From contig JAVBRO010000017.1 in the NCBI GenBank assembly GCA_031547885.1, forward strand, positions 1 through 64,000: DNA of 64,000 nt. Reading direction: 5' to 3'. The notes below the pieces were generated by a model. That model was not told the DNA's origin and did not search any database. It saw only the letters and a list, made by a program, of their open reading frames with translations. Source of the stretch: UBA940 sp031547885 (lineage in GTDB: Bacteria; Bacteroidota; Bacteroidia; Bacteroidales; Rikenellaceae). Both the position numbers and the translations under genes were made by a program. This document shows, piece by piece, positions 16,519-24,512 of the stretch; the stretch's first letter is position 1, and each line of letters opens with the position of its first letter.

Positions 16519-17138
16519 AAATTATTTGTATAGCACGTAATTACAGTGCGCATGTCGTTGAACTGGACCATACGCAGGAGCGTCCGGCGCAGCCGCAGTT
16601 CTTCATGAAACCCGATACGGCCCTGTTGCGCAACAACGATCCGTTCTATGTTCCGGACTGGAGCAACCAGGTCGACTACGAGTGCGAACTGGTGGTGAGG
16701 ATAAACCGCGTCGGCCGCGCCATTCAGCGGAAATTCGCCCACCGTTATTACGACGAAGTGGGGCTGGGGATAGATTTCACGGCCCGCGATATCCAGCGCG
16801 AGTGTATTGCAAAGGGCCTTCCGTGGGAGATATGCAAGGCTTTCGACCGCTCGGCCGCACTGTCGCCGCGTTTTCTGAAACTGGCGGACTTGGGCGGCGA
16901 CATTCAGGATTTGAACTTCGAGATGCGGCTCAACGGCGAAGCGCGTCAAAAAGCCAATACGTCCGAAATGATATTCGCGGTCGACGAGCTGATAGCGTAC
17001 GTTTCGCGATTCGTGACCTTCCGGATGGGCGACCTGCTCTACACGGGCACTCCGGTCGGGGTCGGCCCTGTAAGTCCAGGCGACCGGCTGGCCGCCTCGC
17101 TCGAAGGTGAAGAACTATTGAACTTTCAGATTAAATGA
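16515..17138 (+). CDS. fumarylacetoacetate hydrolase-family protein
   Basis: This 207-residue FAH-fold protein begins KIICIARNYSAHVVELDHTQ and contains FFMKPDTALLRNN, a metal-binding ECELVVRINR (Glu-x-Glu), GIDFTARDIQRECIAKGLPW and LYTGTPVGVGPV near the end. Such single-domain proteins act as acylpyruvases, oxaloacetate decarboxylases or isomerases on beta-keto acids; substrate choice cannot be read here. Its start codon overlaps the lpxB stop, so translation is coupled. Confidence 0.9.
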   Translation: MKIICIARNYSAHVVELDHTQERPAQPQFFMKPDTALLRNNDPFYVPDWSNQVDYECELVVRINRVGRAIQRKFAHRYYDEVGLGIDFTARDIQRECIAKGLPWEICKAFDRSAALSPRFLKLADLGGDIQDLNFEMRLNGEARQKANTSEMIFAVDELIAYVSRFVTFRMGDLLYTGTPVGVGPVSPGDRLAASLEGEELLNFQIK

Positions 17139-17174
17139 AACGGCTGCCGCGGTGGATATATAATAAATTCTGAT

Positions 17175-17426
17175 ATGCCAATTATTCCTACCATACTTTT
17201 CGCTGCCGCCTTTGGCCTGAATATTTACGGCATTATTTTAACGATTCGCATTCGTACAAAGCACGGCCTGCCGTCAATTTTCAGAATGACGATAGATGAT
17301 CACCTGAAACCAACTGACAATGAGGATTATAAAGAAGAAATTAAAAAATGGTCGGGGAGATTAAAATTTTGGATTTATGCTCTTTTACTGTTGTTTTTTC
17401 TTTCCATTATATTTAAGTTGCCATAA
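17175..17426 (+). CDS. small two-TM membrane protein, unknown
   Basis: This 83-residue protein has two predicted transmembrane segments (about residues 4-23 and 65-81), with a charged loop between them (KPTDNEDYKEEIKKWSGRLK). I do not recognise a family. Its bases are clearly richer in A and T than those of the neighbours lpxB and maf, with codons such as TTA, ATT and AAA, which suggests later acquisition or weak codon selection. It sits tightly between the FAH-family gene and maf. Confidence 0.6.
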   Translation: MPIIPTILFAAAFGLNIYGIILTIRIRTKHGLPSIFRMTIDDHLKPTDNEDYKEEIKKWSGRLKFWIYALLLLFFLSIIFKLP

Positions 17427-17436
17427 TTAAACGCTG

Positions 17437-18057
17437 ATGCTGCTGAAGAACAAGTTAAAAGATAAGAACCTGATACTTGCGTCTCATTCGCCGCGCCGCA
17501 GGGATATCCTTACGGAAAGCGGTCTGCCGTTCACGCTCGCCGACCCGTACGAAGTTGACGAGGTGTGGCCTGCCGATATGCCTGCAGAAGAGGTTGCCGG
17601 GTATCTCGCTTCGCTCAAGTCGTCGATGTATCCATGGCCCCTGATCGGCGGCGATATCCTGCTGACGGCTGACACGATAGTCGTTTGCGGCGGCGAAGTC
17701 CTGGGCAAACCGTACGACCGTGATGAAGCCGTGCTAATGATAAGGCAGATCTCCGGCAGGTCGCATAAGGTCATCACGGGCGTCGTCCTGCGCAGTGCGG
17801 AGAGGCGCGACGGGTTCAGCGTCGAAAGCGAAGTATGGTTCCGCCCGCTGTCGGACGAGGAGATAGAGTACTACGTCGATACTTACAAGCCGATGGATAA
17901 GGCAGGCGCATACGGCATCCAGGAGTGGATCGGATACGTGGGTGTGAGCCGCATCGAGGGGTCGTTCTACAACGTGATGGGAATGCCAATGCAGGCCATC
18001 TATGTTCATCTCGAAAATTTTTTCGAGATGAACATAGAAATGAAAAATGAAGAATGA
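17437..18057 (+). CDS. maf: Maf-family nucleotide pyrophosphatase
   Basis: This 206-residue Maf/YhdE-type enzyme hydrolyses non-canonical or house-cleaning nucleoside triphosphates to monophosphates. Hallmarks are LILASHSPRRRDIL at the N-terminus, LTADTIVVCGGEVLGKP in the middle with the catalytic Asp, SGRSHKVITGV, and DKAGAYGIQEW. The last residues (MNIEMKNEE) are supplied by an ATGAAAA-type heptad repeat. It overlaps the longer open frame of the DPP gene that follows, but not the start chosen for it. Confidence 0.93.
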   Translation: MLLKNKLKDKNLILASHSPRRRDILTESGLPFTLADPYEVDEVWPADMPAEEVAGYLASLKSSMYPWPLIGGDILLTADTIVVCGGEVLGKPYDRDEAVLMIRQISGRSHKVITGVVLRSAERRDGFSVESEVWFRPLSDEEIEYYVDTYKPMDKAGAYGIQEWIGYVGVSRIEGSFYNVMGMPMQAIYVHLENFFEMNIEMKNEE

Positions 18058-18067
18058 AAAAATGGAT

Positions 18068-20140
18068 ATGAAAAGATTTTTCACATTAATTATTGCCGGT
18101 TTTCTGGCATTTCCGGCCTTTGCCGACGAGGGATTGTGGCTCCCGTCACAGATCGAGGGCCAGGTAAAAGAGATGCGCAAAAAGGGTTTCAAGCTGAAAG
18201 CCGCAGACCTCTACAGCCCCGATAAGCCGTCGCTGAGCGATGCCATTGTGATGTTCGGCGGCGGCTGTACGGGAGCGATAGTTTCCGAAGAAGGACTGCT
18301 GCTCACCAACCACCACTGTGGTTACGGAGAGATACAAAAGCACAGCAGCCTCGCACACGACTACCTCACGAACGGCTTCTGGGCGATGAACAAGGATGAA
18401 GAACTGCCCAATCCGGGACTTACTGTGAAGATAATGGTCCGCATGGAGGACGTGACGGAAGCGGTTGCCGCCGGACGCCGTGCGGAGATACTTAAAGAGG
18501 CCGAGAAGGGCGGGCGCTACAAAGCCGAGATCAAGCCGATTTATTATGGCAACCAGCAGTGGCTGTGGGTTTACGAGGTCTTTACGGACGTCAGGCTGGT
18601 GGCCGCGCCGCCGTCGTCGATCGGTAAATTCGGCGGCGACACCGATAACTGGATGTGGCCGCGCCACACGGGCGATTTCTCGGTTTTCCGCATCTATGCC
18701 GGCGCCGACAACCGGCCGGCCGGTTACTCCCCCGGCAATGTGCCGTACAAACCCGCAAAATTTTTCACCGTTTCCGACAAAGGATTCAAACCGGGCGACT
18801 TCACTTTCGTCTACGGTTTTCCCGGCACCACCCAGGAATATGTCACTTCCGACGCCGTCCGCTATATCCTCGAACGATCGAACCCGATGCGCATCGACCT
18901 GCGTACCCGGAGGCTCGATATCATCAGAGCCGCCAGCGACGCCGATCCCGCCACGCGCATAAAATACGCCTCGAAGCACGCCTCGATAGCCAACGGCTGG
19001 AAAAAATGGCAGGGCGAGAGCCGCGGTCTCAAACGTATGGGCACGATTGAAACCAAACTCGCTTACGAGGCTGAATTCCGCGCCTGGGCCGCCTCACGAC
19101 CCGAATACGCACATCTTTTGGACAGCCTGGAAGTGGCTTATGCAAAAAACAGCACTGGTTTTTACCGCGCCCAACTGCTCCAGGAAACGGTCCGTGCAAT
19201 AGAGCTGAATTCCTTCATTACAGATATTATGGCCGCCCTCATGAAGACCAAAGGCAAAGGTTTGCTTCCGGAAGATGTGGAAGCGGCCGAGGCTTTCTAT
19301 AAAGATTACGAACCGGGGATCGACCGCCGCATAGCGGCCGAAATGCTGAGAGGGCTGATGGAATATTCCGATGTGGAACAGGTTTATATCACTCGGCTTG
19401 CGGACTCGCTCGGGGGTTATGATGCCATTGCCGACTGGATATTCGACAACAGCGTATTCGTGTCGCGCGAAAAATTCTTCGGGGCGTTGCGCGACAGTTC
19501 GCTCGTCGACGCCATCGGCTCAGACCCCATGCATCATGTGACCGGCAAAGCTGCAAGCTCACTGCACCCTTCGACACATGCATCCTGGCCGCAACTAAGT
19601 TCGATGCCGTCGATATCCAAATGGTACAAGCTGTACATGAAAGCGTTGATGGAGTTCGACACGGAGCGCCGGTTTTATCCCGACGCCAACTCCACGCTGC
19701 GCATAGCATACGGCGAAGTAGAGGGCTACCGCTATGAGGATGCCGTGTGGCACGACTGCACGACCACCATCGACGGCATCATGGCTAAGGACAATCCCGA
19801 TATTTATGACTACGATATTCCCGACCGCCTGCGAGAACTCTACGCGGCTCGCGATTACGGCCGCTGGACGGCTGAGGTGGACGGCCGCCGGACGGTTCCG
19901 GTCTGTTTCATCGCGACGAACCACACTTCGGGAGGCAATTCCGGAAGTCCGATCCTGAACGCCCGCGGCGAGCTTCTGGGGTTGAACTTCGACCGCACAT
20001 GGCTCAGCACGATGAGCGACATCGAGTTCGACCCTGAGATCTGCCGCAATATTTCGGTGGATATCCGCTACGTGATGTTCGTGATCCAGAAGGTAGGCGG
20101 TGCTCAGTGGCTGCTCGACGAGATTACTTTCAGCAAATAA
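18068..20140 (+). CDS. dpp11: S46 dipeptidyl-peptidase, DPP11-type
   Basis: This 690-residue exported serine peptidase has a signal peptide (MKRFFTLIIAGFLAFPAFA), His of the triad in LLTNHHCGYGEIQ, and Ser in SGGNSGSPILN near the C-terminus. The S46 family releases dipeptides in the periplasm of asaccharolytic Bacteroidetes. An Arg lies 18 residues after the catalytic Ser (in LNFDRTW). This is the position of Arg673 relative to Ser655 in Porphyromonas gingivalis DPP11, which gives preference for Asp/Glu at P1; DPP7 has Gly there. The start at 18068 directly precedes the signal peptide; the ATG 21 bases upstream lies in a repeat. Confidence 0.92.
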   Translation: MKRFFTLIIAGFLAFPAFADEGLWLPSQIEGQVKEMRKKGFKLKAADLYSPDKPSLSDAIVMFGGGCTGAIVSEEGLLLTNHHCGYGEIQKHSSLAHDYLTNGFWAMNKDEELPNPGLTVKIMVRMEDVTEAVAAGRRAEILKEAEKGGRYKAEIKPIYYGNQQWLWVYEVFTDVRLVAAPPSSIGKFGGDTDNWMWPRHTGDFSVFRIYAGADNRPAGYSPGNVPYKPAKFFTVSDKGFKPGDFTFVYGFPGTTQEYVTSDAVRYILERSNPMRIDLRTRRLDIIRAASDADPATRIKYASKHASIANGWKKWQGESRGLKRMGTIETKLAYEAEFRAWAASRPEYAHLLDSLEVAYAKNSTGFYRAQLLQETVRAIELNSFITDIMAALMKTKGKGLLPEDVEAAEAFYKDYEPGIDRRIAAEMLRGLMEYSDVEQVYITRLADSLGGYDAIADWIFDNSVFVSREKFFGALRDSSLVDAIGSDPMHHVTGKAASSLHPSTHASWPQLSSMPSISKWYKLYMKALMEFDTERRFYPDANSTLRIAYGEVEGYRYEDAVWHDCTTTIDGIMAKDNPDIYDYDIPDRLRELYAARDYGRWTAEVDGRRTVPVCFIATNHTSGGNSGSPILNARGELLGLNFDRTWLSTMSDIEFDPEICRNISVDIRYVMFVIQKVGGAQWLLDEITFSK

Positions 20141-20155
20141 GAAAGGGAAATCTTT

Positions 20156-20289
20156 CATTGCCGTCGATTTTAACCGACGGATACCGATGCCGCAACAACT
20201 CCGGCTTTAGCCCAACTGTTTTTTATTTGGGCTGAAGCCCGATCGGAATGAGGCTCTTTGTTATCCGTCAGCTAAAGCAGACGGCAATG
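20156..20289. repeat. long intergenic inverted repeat
   Basis: CATTGCCGTC at 20156-20165 pairs with GACGGCAATG at 20280-20289. Inside are CCGACGGAT/ATCCGTC and GGCTTTAGCCCAA/TTGGGCTGAAGCC, so nearly the entire 134 bases can fold on itself. It separates the convergent dpp11 and nadB genes. Confidence 0.75.
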
Positions 20290-20306
20290 ATTTTGACATT
20301 ATCGTC

Positions 20307-21869
20307 TTACTCGGTTACAGGATAATCGGTTGAATAGTGCAGGCCGACGCTCTCTTTCAGAAGGCGTGCCTGCTTGATTATCAGGTAACCCACGGTTATC
20401 ATGTTGCGAAGCTCGCACAAGGGTTTGCTCGGGGTGGTTTTCCCGTATAGCTCCTCGGTCTCCCACCAGATCGTCTCCAGACGCCGCATGGCGCGGTCGA
20501 GGCGCAGGTTCGAGCGCACGATCCCCACGTAGTTGCTCATTATCTGCTGCATCTCCTTGGCATTCTGGGTGATGAGTACCATCTCTTCGGGAGCGGCCGT
20601 GCCTTCGTCGTTCCAGTCGGGAATACCTTCCTGTAGCTCGACCCACTCCAGAAGCGGTGAGGTATGGCGCGCTGCCTGGTCGGCGTAGACTAGGGCCTCG
20701 ATAAGTGAGTTCGACGCGAGGCGGTTGGCTCCGTGAAGGCCCGTACACGACGCTTCGCCCAGTGCGTAGAGCCGTTTGATGGATGTTTCGCCGTTGAGGT
20801 TGACCTTCACGCCGCCCGTGCAGTAGTGCGCCGCCGGAACCACCGGGATCATGTCGCGCGTGATGTCGATGCCGATCGAGAGGCACTTTTCGTAGATGTT
20901 CGGAAAGTGGTCGATGGTCTCCTGCGCCTGTCGGTGGGTCACGTCCAGATAGACGTAGTCGTCGCCGCGTATCTTCATTTCATGGTCGATGCTGCGGGCC
21001 ACTATGTCGCGCGGGGCCAGCGACCCCATCGGATGATATCGCTGCATGAACTCTTCGCCGTCCTGCAGCCTGAGTACCGCCCCGAAACCGCGCATAGCCT
21101 CGGAAATGAGAAACGACGGCCGCTCTCCCGGATTGTAGAGCGAAGTGGGGTGGAACTGGATATACTCCATATCCTGAGTGACCCCTTTCGCGCGGTGGAC
21201 CATGGCGATCCCGTCGCCGGTTGCAACGTGGGGATTGGTTGTGGTGTGGTAGACGTTGCCCACGCCCCCCGTCGCAACGACCGTGAATTTCGCGCGGAAA
21301 GTGTGTATCTCTTCGGTTTCCAAATTCAGCACGTAGGCCCCGAAACAGACTATCTTCCTGCTGTGCTTGGTGACCAGTTCTCCCAGGTGGTGCTGCGTCA
21401 GCAGGTCGACCGCGAAATGGTTCTCCAGGATGGTGATGTTGAGGTGCTTGCGGGCCTGTTCGACGAGTGCGCGTTCGATCTCGGCCCCCGTCAGGTCCTT
21501 ATGGTGGAGTATGCGGTGCTGGGTGTGGCCCCCTTCGCGCGCAAGCTCGTAGCTCCCGTCGGATTTGCGGTCGAACCGCGTTCCCCAATCGATCAGGTTG
21601 CGGATCAGCTCCGGTGCCCGCCTCACGACGAGGTTCACCGCGTCGAGGTCACACTTGCCCGCTCCGCACACCAGCGTATCTTCGATATGCTTCTCGAAAG
21701 AGTCCGCCTCGTCGGTTACAGAACTTATGCCGCCCTGCGCGAACCGGGTGTTGCTCTCCGTCACCGCCGACTTCGTGACGATCGTCACGCGGCCGTTGTC
21801 GGCAGCCTTCAGCGCGAAACTCAGTCCCGCCGCTCCGCTGCCTATTACCAGATAATCCGTATCCACCAT
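20307..21869 (-). CDS. nadB: L-aspartate oxidase NadB
   Basis: This 520-residue FAD enzyme oxidises L-aspartate to iminoaspartate, the first step of de novo NAD synthesis. Motifs are the dinucleotide loop YLVIGSGAAGLSFALKA at the start, TRFAQGGISSV, the active-site HPTSLYNPGERPSFL, and GANRLASNSLIEALV in the capping region. The C-terminal helical domain is present. nadA and nadC are not in the window. A -7 box is upstream. Confidence 0.95.
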   Translation of the reverse strand: MVDTDYLVIGSGAAGLSFALKAADNGRVTIVTKSAVTESNTRFAQGGISSVTDEADSFEKHIEDTLVCGAGKCDLDAVNLVVRRAPELIRNLIDWGTRFDRKSDGSYELAREGGHTQHRILHHKDLTGAEIERALVEQARKHLNITILENHFAVDLLTQHHLGELVTKHSRKIVCFGAYVLNLETEEIHTFRAKFTVVATGGVGNVYHTTTNPHVATGDGIAMVHRAKGVTQDMEYIQFHPTSLYNPGERPSFLISEAMRGFGAVLRLQDGEEFMQRYHPMGSLAPRDIVARSIDHEMKIRGDDYVYLDVTHRQAQETIDHFPNIYEKCLSIGIDITRDMIPVVPAAHYCTGGVKVNLNGETSIKRLYALGEASCTGLHGANRLASNSLIEALVYADQAARHTSPLLEWVELQEGIPDWNDEGTAAPEEMVLITQNAKEMQQIMSNYVGIVRSNLRLDRAMRRLETIWWETEELYGKTTPSKPLCELRNMITVGYLIIKQARLLKESVGLHYSTDYPVTE

Positions 21870-21888
21870 TTTCTTATCTTTGACCCCG

Positions 21889-21896
21889 CAAAGTTA
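21889..21896 (-). promoter_or_regulatory. -7 box of nadB
   Basis: The minus strand reads TAACTTTG, 19 bases before the nadB ATG. Confidence 0.55.
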
Positions 21897-21902
21897 GGAA
21901 AA

Positions 21903-22000
21903 TGAAATCATGAATCATGAATCATGAATCATAAATTGAAGTGCGAAACTGTGTTTTGCATCCTTTTTCACTTTCAATTTTCAATTTTCAATTTTCAATT
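21903..22000. repeat. heptad AT-rich arms
   Basis: GAATCAT units (period 7) on the left, a GCGAAACTGTGTTTTGC core hairpin, and CAATTTT units (period 7) on the right. It fills the divergent nadB-xerD gap. Confidence 0.65.
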
Positions 22001-22003
22001 AGC

Positions 22004-22011
22004 TACATTTG
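22004..22011 (+). promoter_or_regulatory. -7 box TACATTTG of xerD
   Basis: TACATTTG ends five bases before the xerD ATG at 22017, predicting a leaderless transcript. Confidence 0.6.
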
Positions 22012-22016
22012 TGCCT

Positions 22017-22919
22017 ATGGCAGAGGCACTAAAACGCTGGGATGAACTTTCCCGCAAATACCGCAACTATATAAAGCTCGAAAAACGGCTCTCGGACAAC
22101 ACTGTGGAGTCGTATATGCGTGATCTGGGGCAGTTCGCGGGGTTCGTCACGGCGGAATACAATGTCGCGCCCAGATGGGTGACGGCCCCGATGGTCGAGG
22201 CTTTCATGGCGTCGCTGTACGATCTAGGGGCCGAAAAGGCCACCCAGGCTCGAATTCTGAGCGGTGTGAAAAGTTTTTTCAACTTCCTGCTGCTCGAGGA
22301 GGTGATAGATTCGTCGCCCGCCGAGTTCATCGACGGCCCGAAGATCGGGCGCAAACTCCCAGAAGTGCTTTCGACGGGCGAGATCGACCGCATCATTGGC
22401 GCGGTGGACGAGACCACCGACCTCGGTATCCGCAACGCGGCGATGCTCGAGACGCTTTACAGCTGCGGCCTGAGGGTCTCGGAGCTCACTGGCCTGCGTC
22501 TGGGCGACCTCTTTTTCGACGACGGATTTATCCGCGTGACAGGCAAAGGCGACAAACAGCGTCTGGTACCGGTGAGTGCGGCGGCCCGCGACCGCATCCG
22601 GAAGTACCTTGCCGTGCGCGACGGCCGCGGCAATATCGACACGCTGTTCCTGAACAACCGTGGCAAGGGACTGACGCGCGTGATGATCTTCACGATCATA
22701 AAAGAGGTCACGGCTGCCGCCGGGATCGACAAGACGGTTAGTCCGCACACTCTGCGCCACAGTTTTGCGACCCACCTGCTGGAAGGCGGCGCGAGCATCC
22801 GCCAGGTCCAGGAGATGCTGGGCCACGAGAGCATCCTCACGACCGAGATCTATACACATCTCGACACCGCACACCTGAAAAAGACCATCGACGAGCACCA
22901 TCCGCTGGCCCGAAAATAG
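22017..22919 (+). CDS. xerD: tyrosine recombinase XerD
   Basis: This 300-residue site-specific recombinase resolves chromosome dimers. It has an N-terminal SAM-like core-binding domain (residues 6-95) and a catalytic domain with Arg in CGLRVSELTGLRLGD, His-x-x-Arg in SPHTLRHSFATHLLEGG, a further His in MLGHESILTT, and the nucleophile Tyr in EIYTHL. Length and motifs fit the housekeeping XerC/D group rather than a phage or transposon integrase, and no mobile-element ends are near. The start at 22017 was chosen over 21924, since the extra residues come from a repeat. Confidence 0.93.
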   Translation: MAEALKRWDELSRKYRNYIKLEKRLSDNTVESYMRDLGQFAGFVTAEYNVAPRWVTAPMVEAFMASLYDLGAEKATQARILSGVKSFFNFLLLEEVIDSSPAEFIDGPKIGRKLPEVLSTGEIDRIIGAVDETTDLGIRNAAMLETLYSCGLRVSELTGLRLGDLFFDDGFIRVTGKGDKQRLVPVSAAARDRIRKYLAVRDGRGNIDTLFLNNRGKGLTRVMIFTIIKEVTAAAGIDKTVSPHTLRHSFATHLLEGGASIRQVQEMLGHESILTTEIYTHLDTAHLKKTIDEHHPLARK

Positions 22920-22942
22920 TCCGGATAACGCTGTGGGATAAT

Positions 22943-23020
22943 GTCATCCCGAGGTAAGCGCAGCGGCGAGGGATCTACCGCTCAATATGTGGCAGATTCC
23001 TCACTGCGTTTCGGAATGAC
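22943..23020. repeat. short GTCATCCCGAG-type repeat
   Basis: A 78-bp unit with GTCATCCCGAG on the left and CGGAATGAC on the right, and GAGGGATCTACCGC/GGCAGATTCCTC in the middle. It abuts the stop codon of the SDR gene. Confidence 0.8.
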
Positions 23021-23021
23021 A

Positions 23022-24074
23022 TTATTTCTGGGGCTTGTTTTCTTGAAGATAAGTCTTAACGACCCGGTCGACCGTCTCCCGCAGGGGCGTGTACCGGGAT
23101 CCGCATACGTTCGTCAGTTTTTCGCCGCTGTAGCGGTTGCCTTTCAGTATGCTGTCGATGTTGCTGCGGGTAATGCCACGATTTTTCATAAGGCGCAAGG
23201 CTGTTGCAAGGCGGATCATACCATAGATGGACAGTGCCAAAATTTTTCCTACCTTTATGAATGGTTTGCGCCGTCCGGCCGCTTCGGCTCCGAGGCTTAT
23301 CAGTTCGCGGTAGGAGAGGCATTCTCCGGCGATGATAAAATTCTCTCCTTCGGATGCCGGGCATCGGTCGACGGCAATATACGCGCGCGCGACGTCGCGT
23401 ACATCCACATAGGCCATAACCCCGCCGGTGTAGAACGGTATGCCGCCCGAGATCATCGGAATCAGCGCCGAACTTCCGTTCATCGACCAGTCCCCCTCGC
23501 CCAGTACTACTGCGGGATAGAGTATCGTAAGCGATATGCCGGCATCGGCGGCGCGCTGCATTTCGCAGTCTGCCAGGAATTTACTTCTGGCATAGGCGCT
23601 TCCGTGGTCGCCGTGTGCGGGATTCTCTTCGGTAATGGGCGCTTCGGTTGCGTTCGGGGCGAGTACGATAATGGAACTCGTGTGGATTATCCGGCGCACT
23701 CCGGCCGCGACGGCGGCTTCGGCCACACCGCGCGCCACCGCAACGTTGTTTTCGATAAGCTGCTGTCCGGTCATCCCGTCGCCGGTCATGATGGCCCCGG
23801 CGCAGTTAACTACGGTATCGACCCCGCGGAAAACCTCTGCGAGCGTCGCCGGATCCGTCAGACTTGTCTCGACGATGGTCAGAATACCTTCTCCGGGCCA
23901 TTCGACGCCGACGCGCTGGAAAGTCCGACGCAGGTTTTCGATCCGTCCGCAGCTCCGCACGGGAAGTATAACATCGGCATAACCGGCACGCACCATCTCC
24001 GCGGCCAGATGGCTGCCGATCATCCCGGTCGAGCCTGTCACGGCCACCCGGCGTTTTAAAGAGGTATTGTCCAT
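23022..24074 (-). CDS. NAD(P)-dependent epimerase/dehydratase (extended SDR)
   Basis: This 350-residue Rossmann-fold protein has VAVTGSTGMIGSHLAAEMV at the N-terminus (TGxxGxxG), DTVVNCAGA, the active-site Ser region IHTSSIIVL and YARSKFLADCEM, which carries the catalytic YxxxK. It resembles the 3-beta-hydroxysteroid dehydrogenase/dihydroflavonol-reductase branch. The substrate is unknown. The start at 24074 gives an N-terminus close to the Rossmann strand; the frame continues up to 24119 with 15 more residues, which cannot be excluded. Confidence 0.85.
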   Translation of the reverse strand: MDNTSLKRRVAVTGSTGMIGSHLAAEMVRAGYADVILPVRSCGRIENLRRTFQRVGVEWPGEGILTIVETSLTDPATLAEVFRGVDTVVNCAGAIMTGDGMTGQQLIENNVAVARGVAEAAVAAGVRRIIHTSSIIVLAPNATEAPITEENPAHGDHGSAYARSKFLADCEMQRAADAGISLTILYPAVVLGEGDWSMNGSSALIPMISGGIPFYTGGVMAYVDVRDVARAYIAVDRCPASEGENFIIAGECLSYRELISLGAEAAGRRKPFIKVGKILALSIYGMIRLATALRLMKNRGITRSNIDSILKGNRYSGEKLTNVCGSRYTPLRETVDRVVKTYLQENKPQK

Positions 24075-24131
24075 AGTTGCTGAAAACAGACAATTTTCAG
24101 ATGTGGGATGGCGTTTCATAGTATGAGTTTC

Positions 24132-24171
24132 TACCCTTTTTTATTTCAATTAATTGAAATAAAAAAGGGTA
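24132..24171. repeat. perfect 40-nt palindrome next to SRP RNA
   Basis: The left half TACCCTTTTTTATTTCAATT is followed exactly by its reverse complement with no loop. It overlaps the 3' end of the SRP RNA, whose closing stem reads CTTACCC followed by six T. The SRP RNA stem plus T-run can already terminate; the palindrome provides the same in mirror image. Confidence 0.8.
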
Positions 24172-24262
24172 AGCTACTCACATCGCACCGCTTCGACCGC
24201 CTACCCTTGCTGCCTTCCGACCCTGGGGGATTCAGCAGGAGCTGGTCGTGTGAGACTTACCC
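24167..24262 (-). ncRNA. ffs: signal recognition particle RNA, small bacterial type
   Basis: The minus strand carries the Ffh-binding core: AGGGTCGGAAGGCAGCAAGG, preceded by TCCTGCTGAATCCCCC. The ends GGGTAAGTCTCACA (5') and TGTGAGTAGCTTACCC (3') pair, giving a single long hairpin of about 96 nt, the 4.5S-type layout. The 3' stem is followed by six T, so the RNA has its own terminator. It guides Ffh and FtsY in co-translational targeting of membrane proteins. Confidence 0.92.
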
Positions 24263-24332
24263 GATGAAAAAATAGGAAAAAACGGCGAGTAACCAAAAAA
24301 TAAATATCTTTGTCGCGAAAACTGAATTTAAA

Positions 24333-24490
24333 GTCATTCCGAGCGAGGTCGATTTTATGAGGTAATGCAGAATTAAACGGTCTATCGACCGACGAGGAAC
24401 CTACCGCTTTATTATAAGGAAGTTTCCTCGTAGGCAGAGGTTTAATTACAATATCTTGAATCCGGATTCGTCTGCCTCTGTCGGGATGAC
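24333..24490. repeat. 158-bp GTCATTCCGAG-type repeat
   Basis: It begins GTCATTCCGAGCGAGGTCG and ends TCTGTCGGGATGAC, with GACGAGGAACCTACCGC and GGAAGTTTCCTCGT in the middle. It lies directly upstream of mltG, and its right end contains a spurious upstream start for that gene. Confidence 0.8.
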
Positions 24491-24512
24491 AAAACGATTT
24501 CTTGAATCAATA

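Noticed and set aside
22017..22919. Integrase of a mobile island
   Set aside because: The protein has the length and motifs of housekeeping XerD, and no att sites, tRNA or cargo genes are near.
22941..24059. 372-codon plus-strand frame over the SDR gene
   Set aside because: It begins in a GTCATCCCGAG repeat and is antisense to a clear Rossmann-fold protein.
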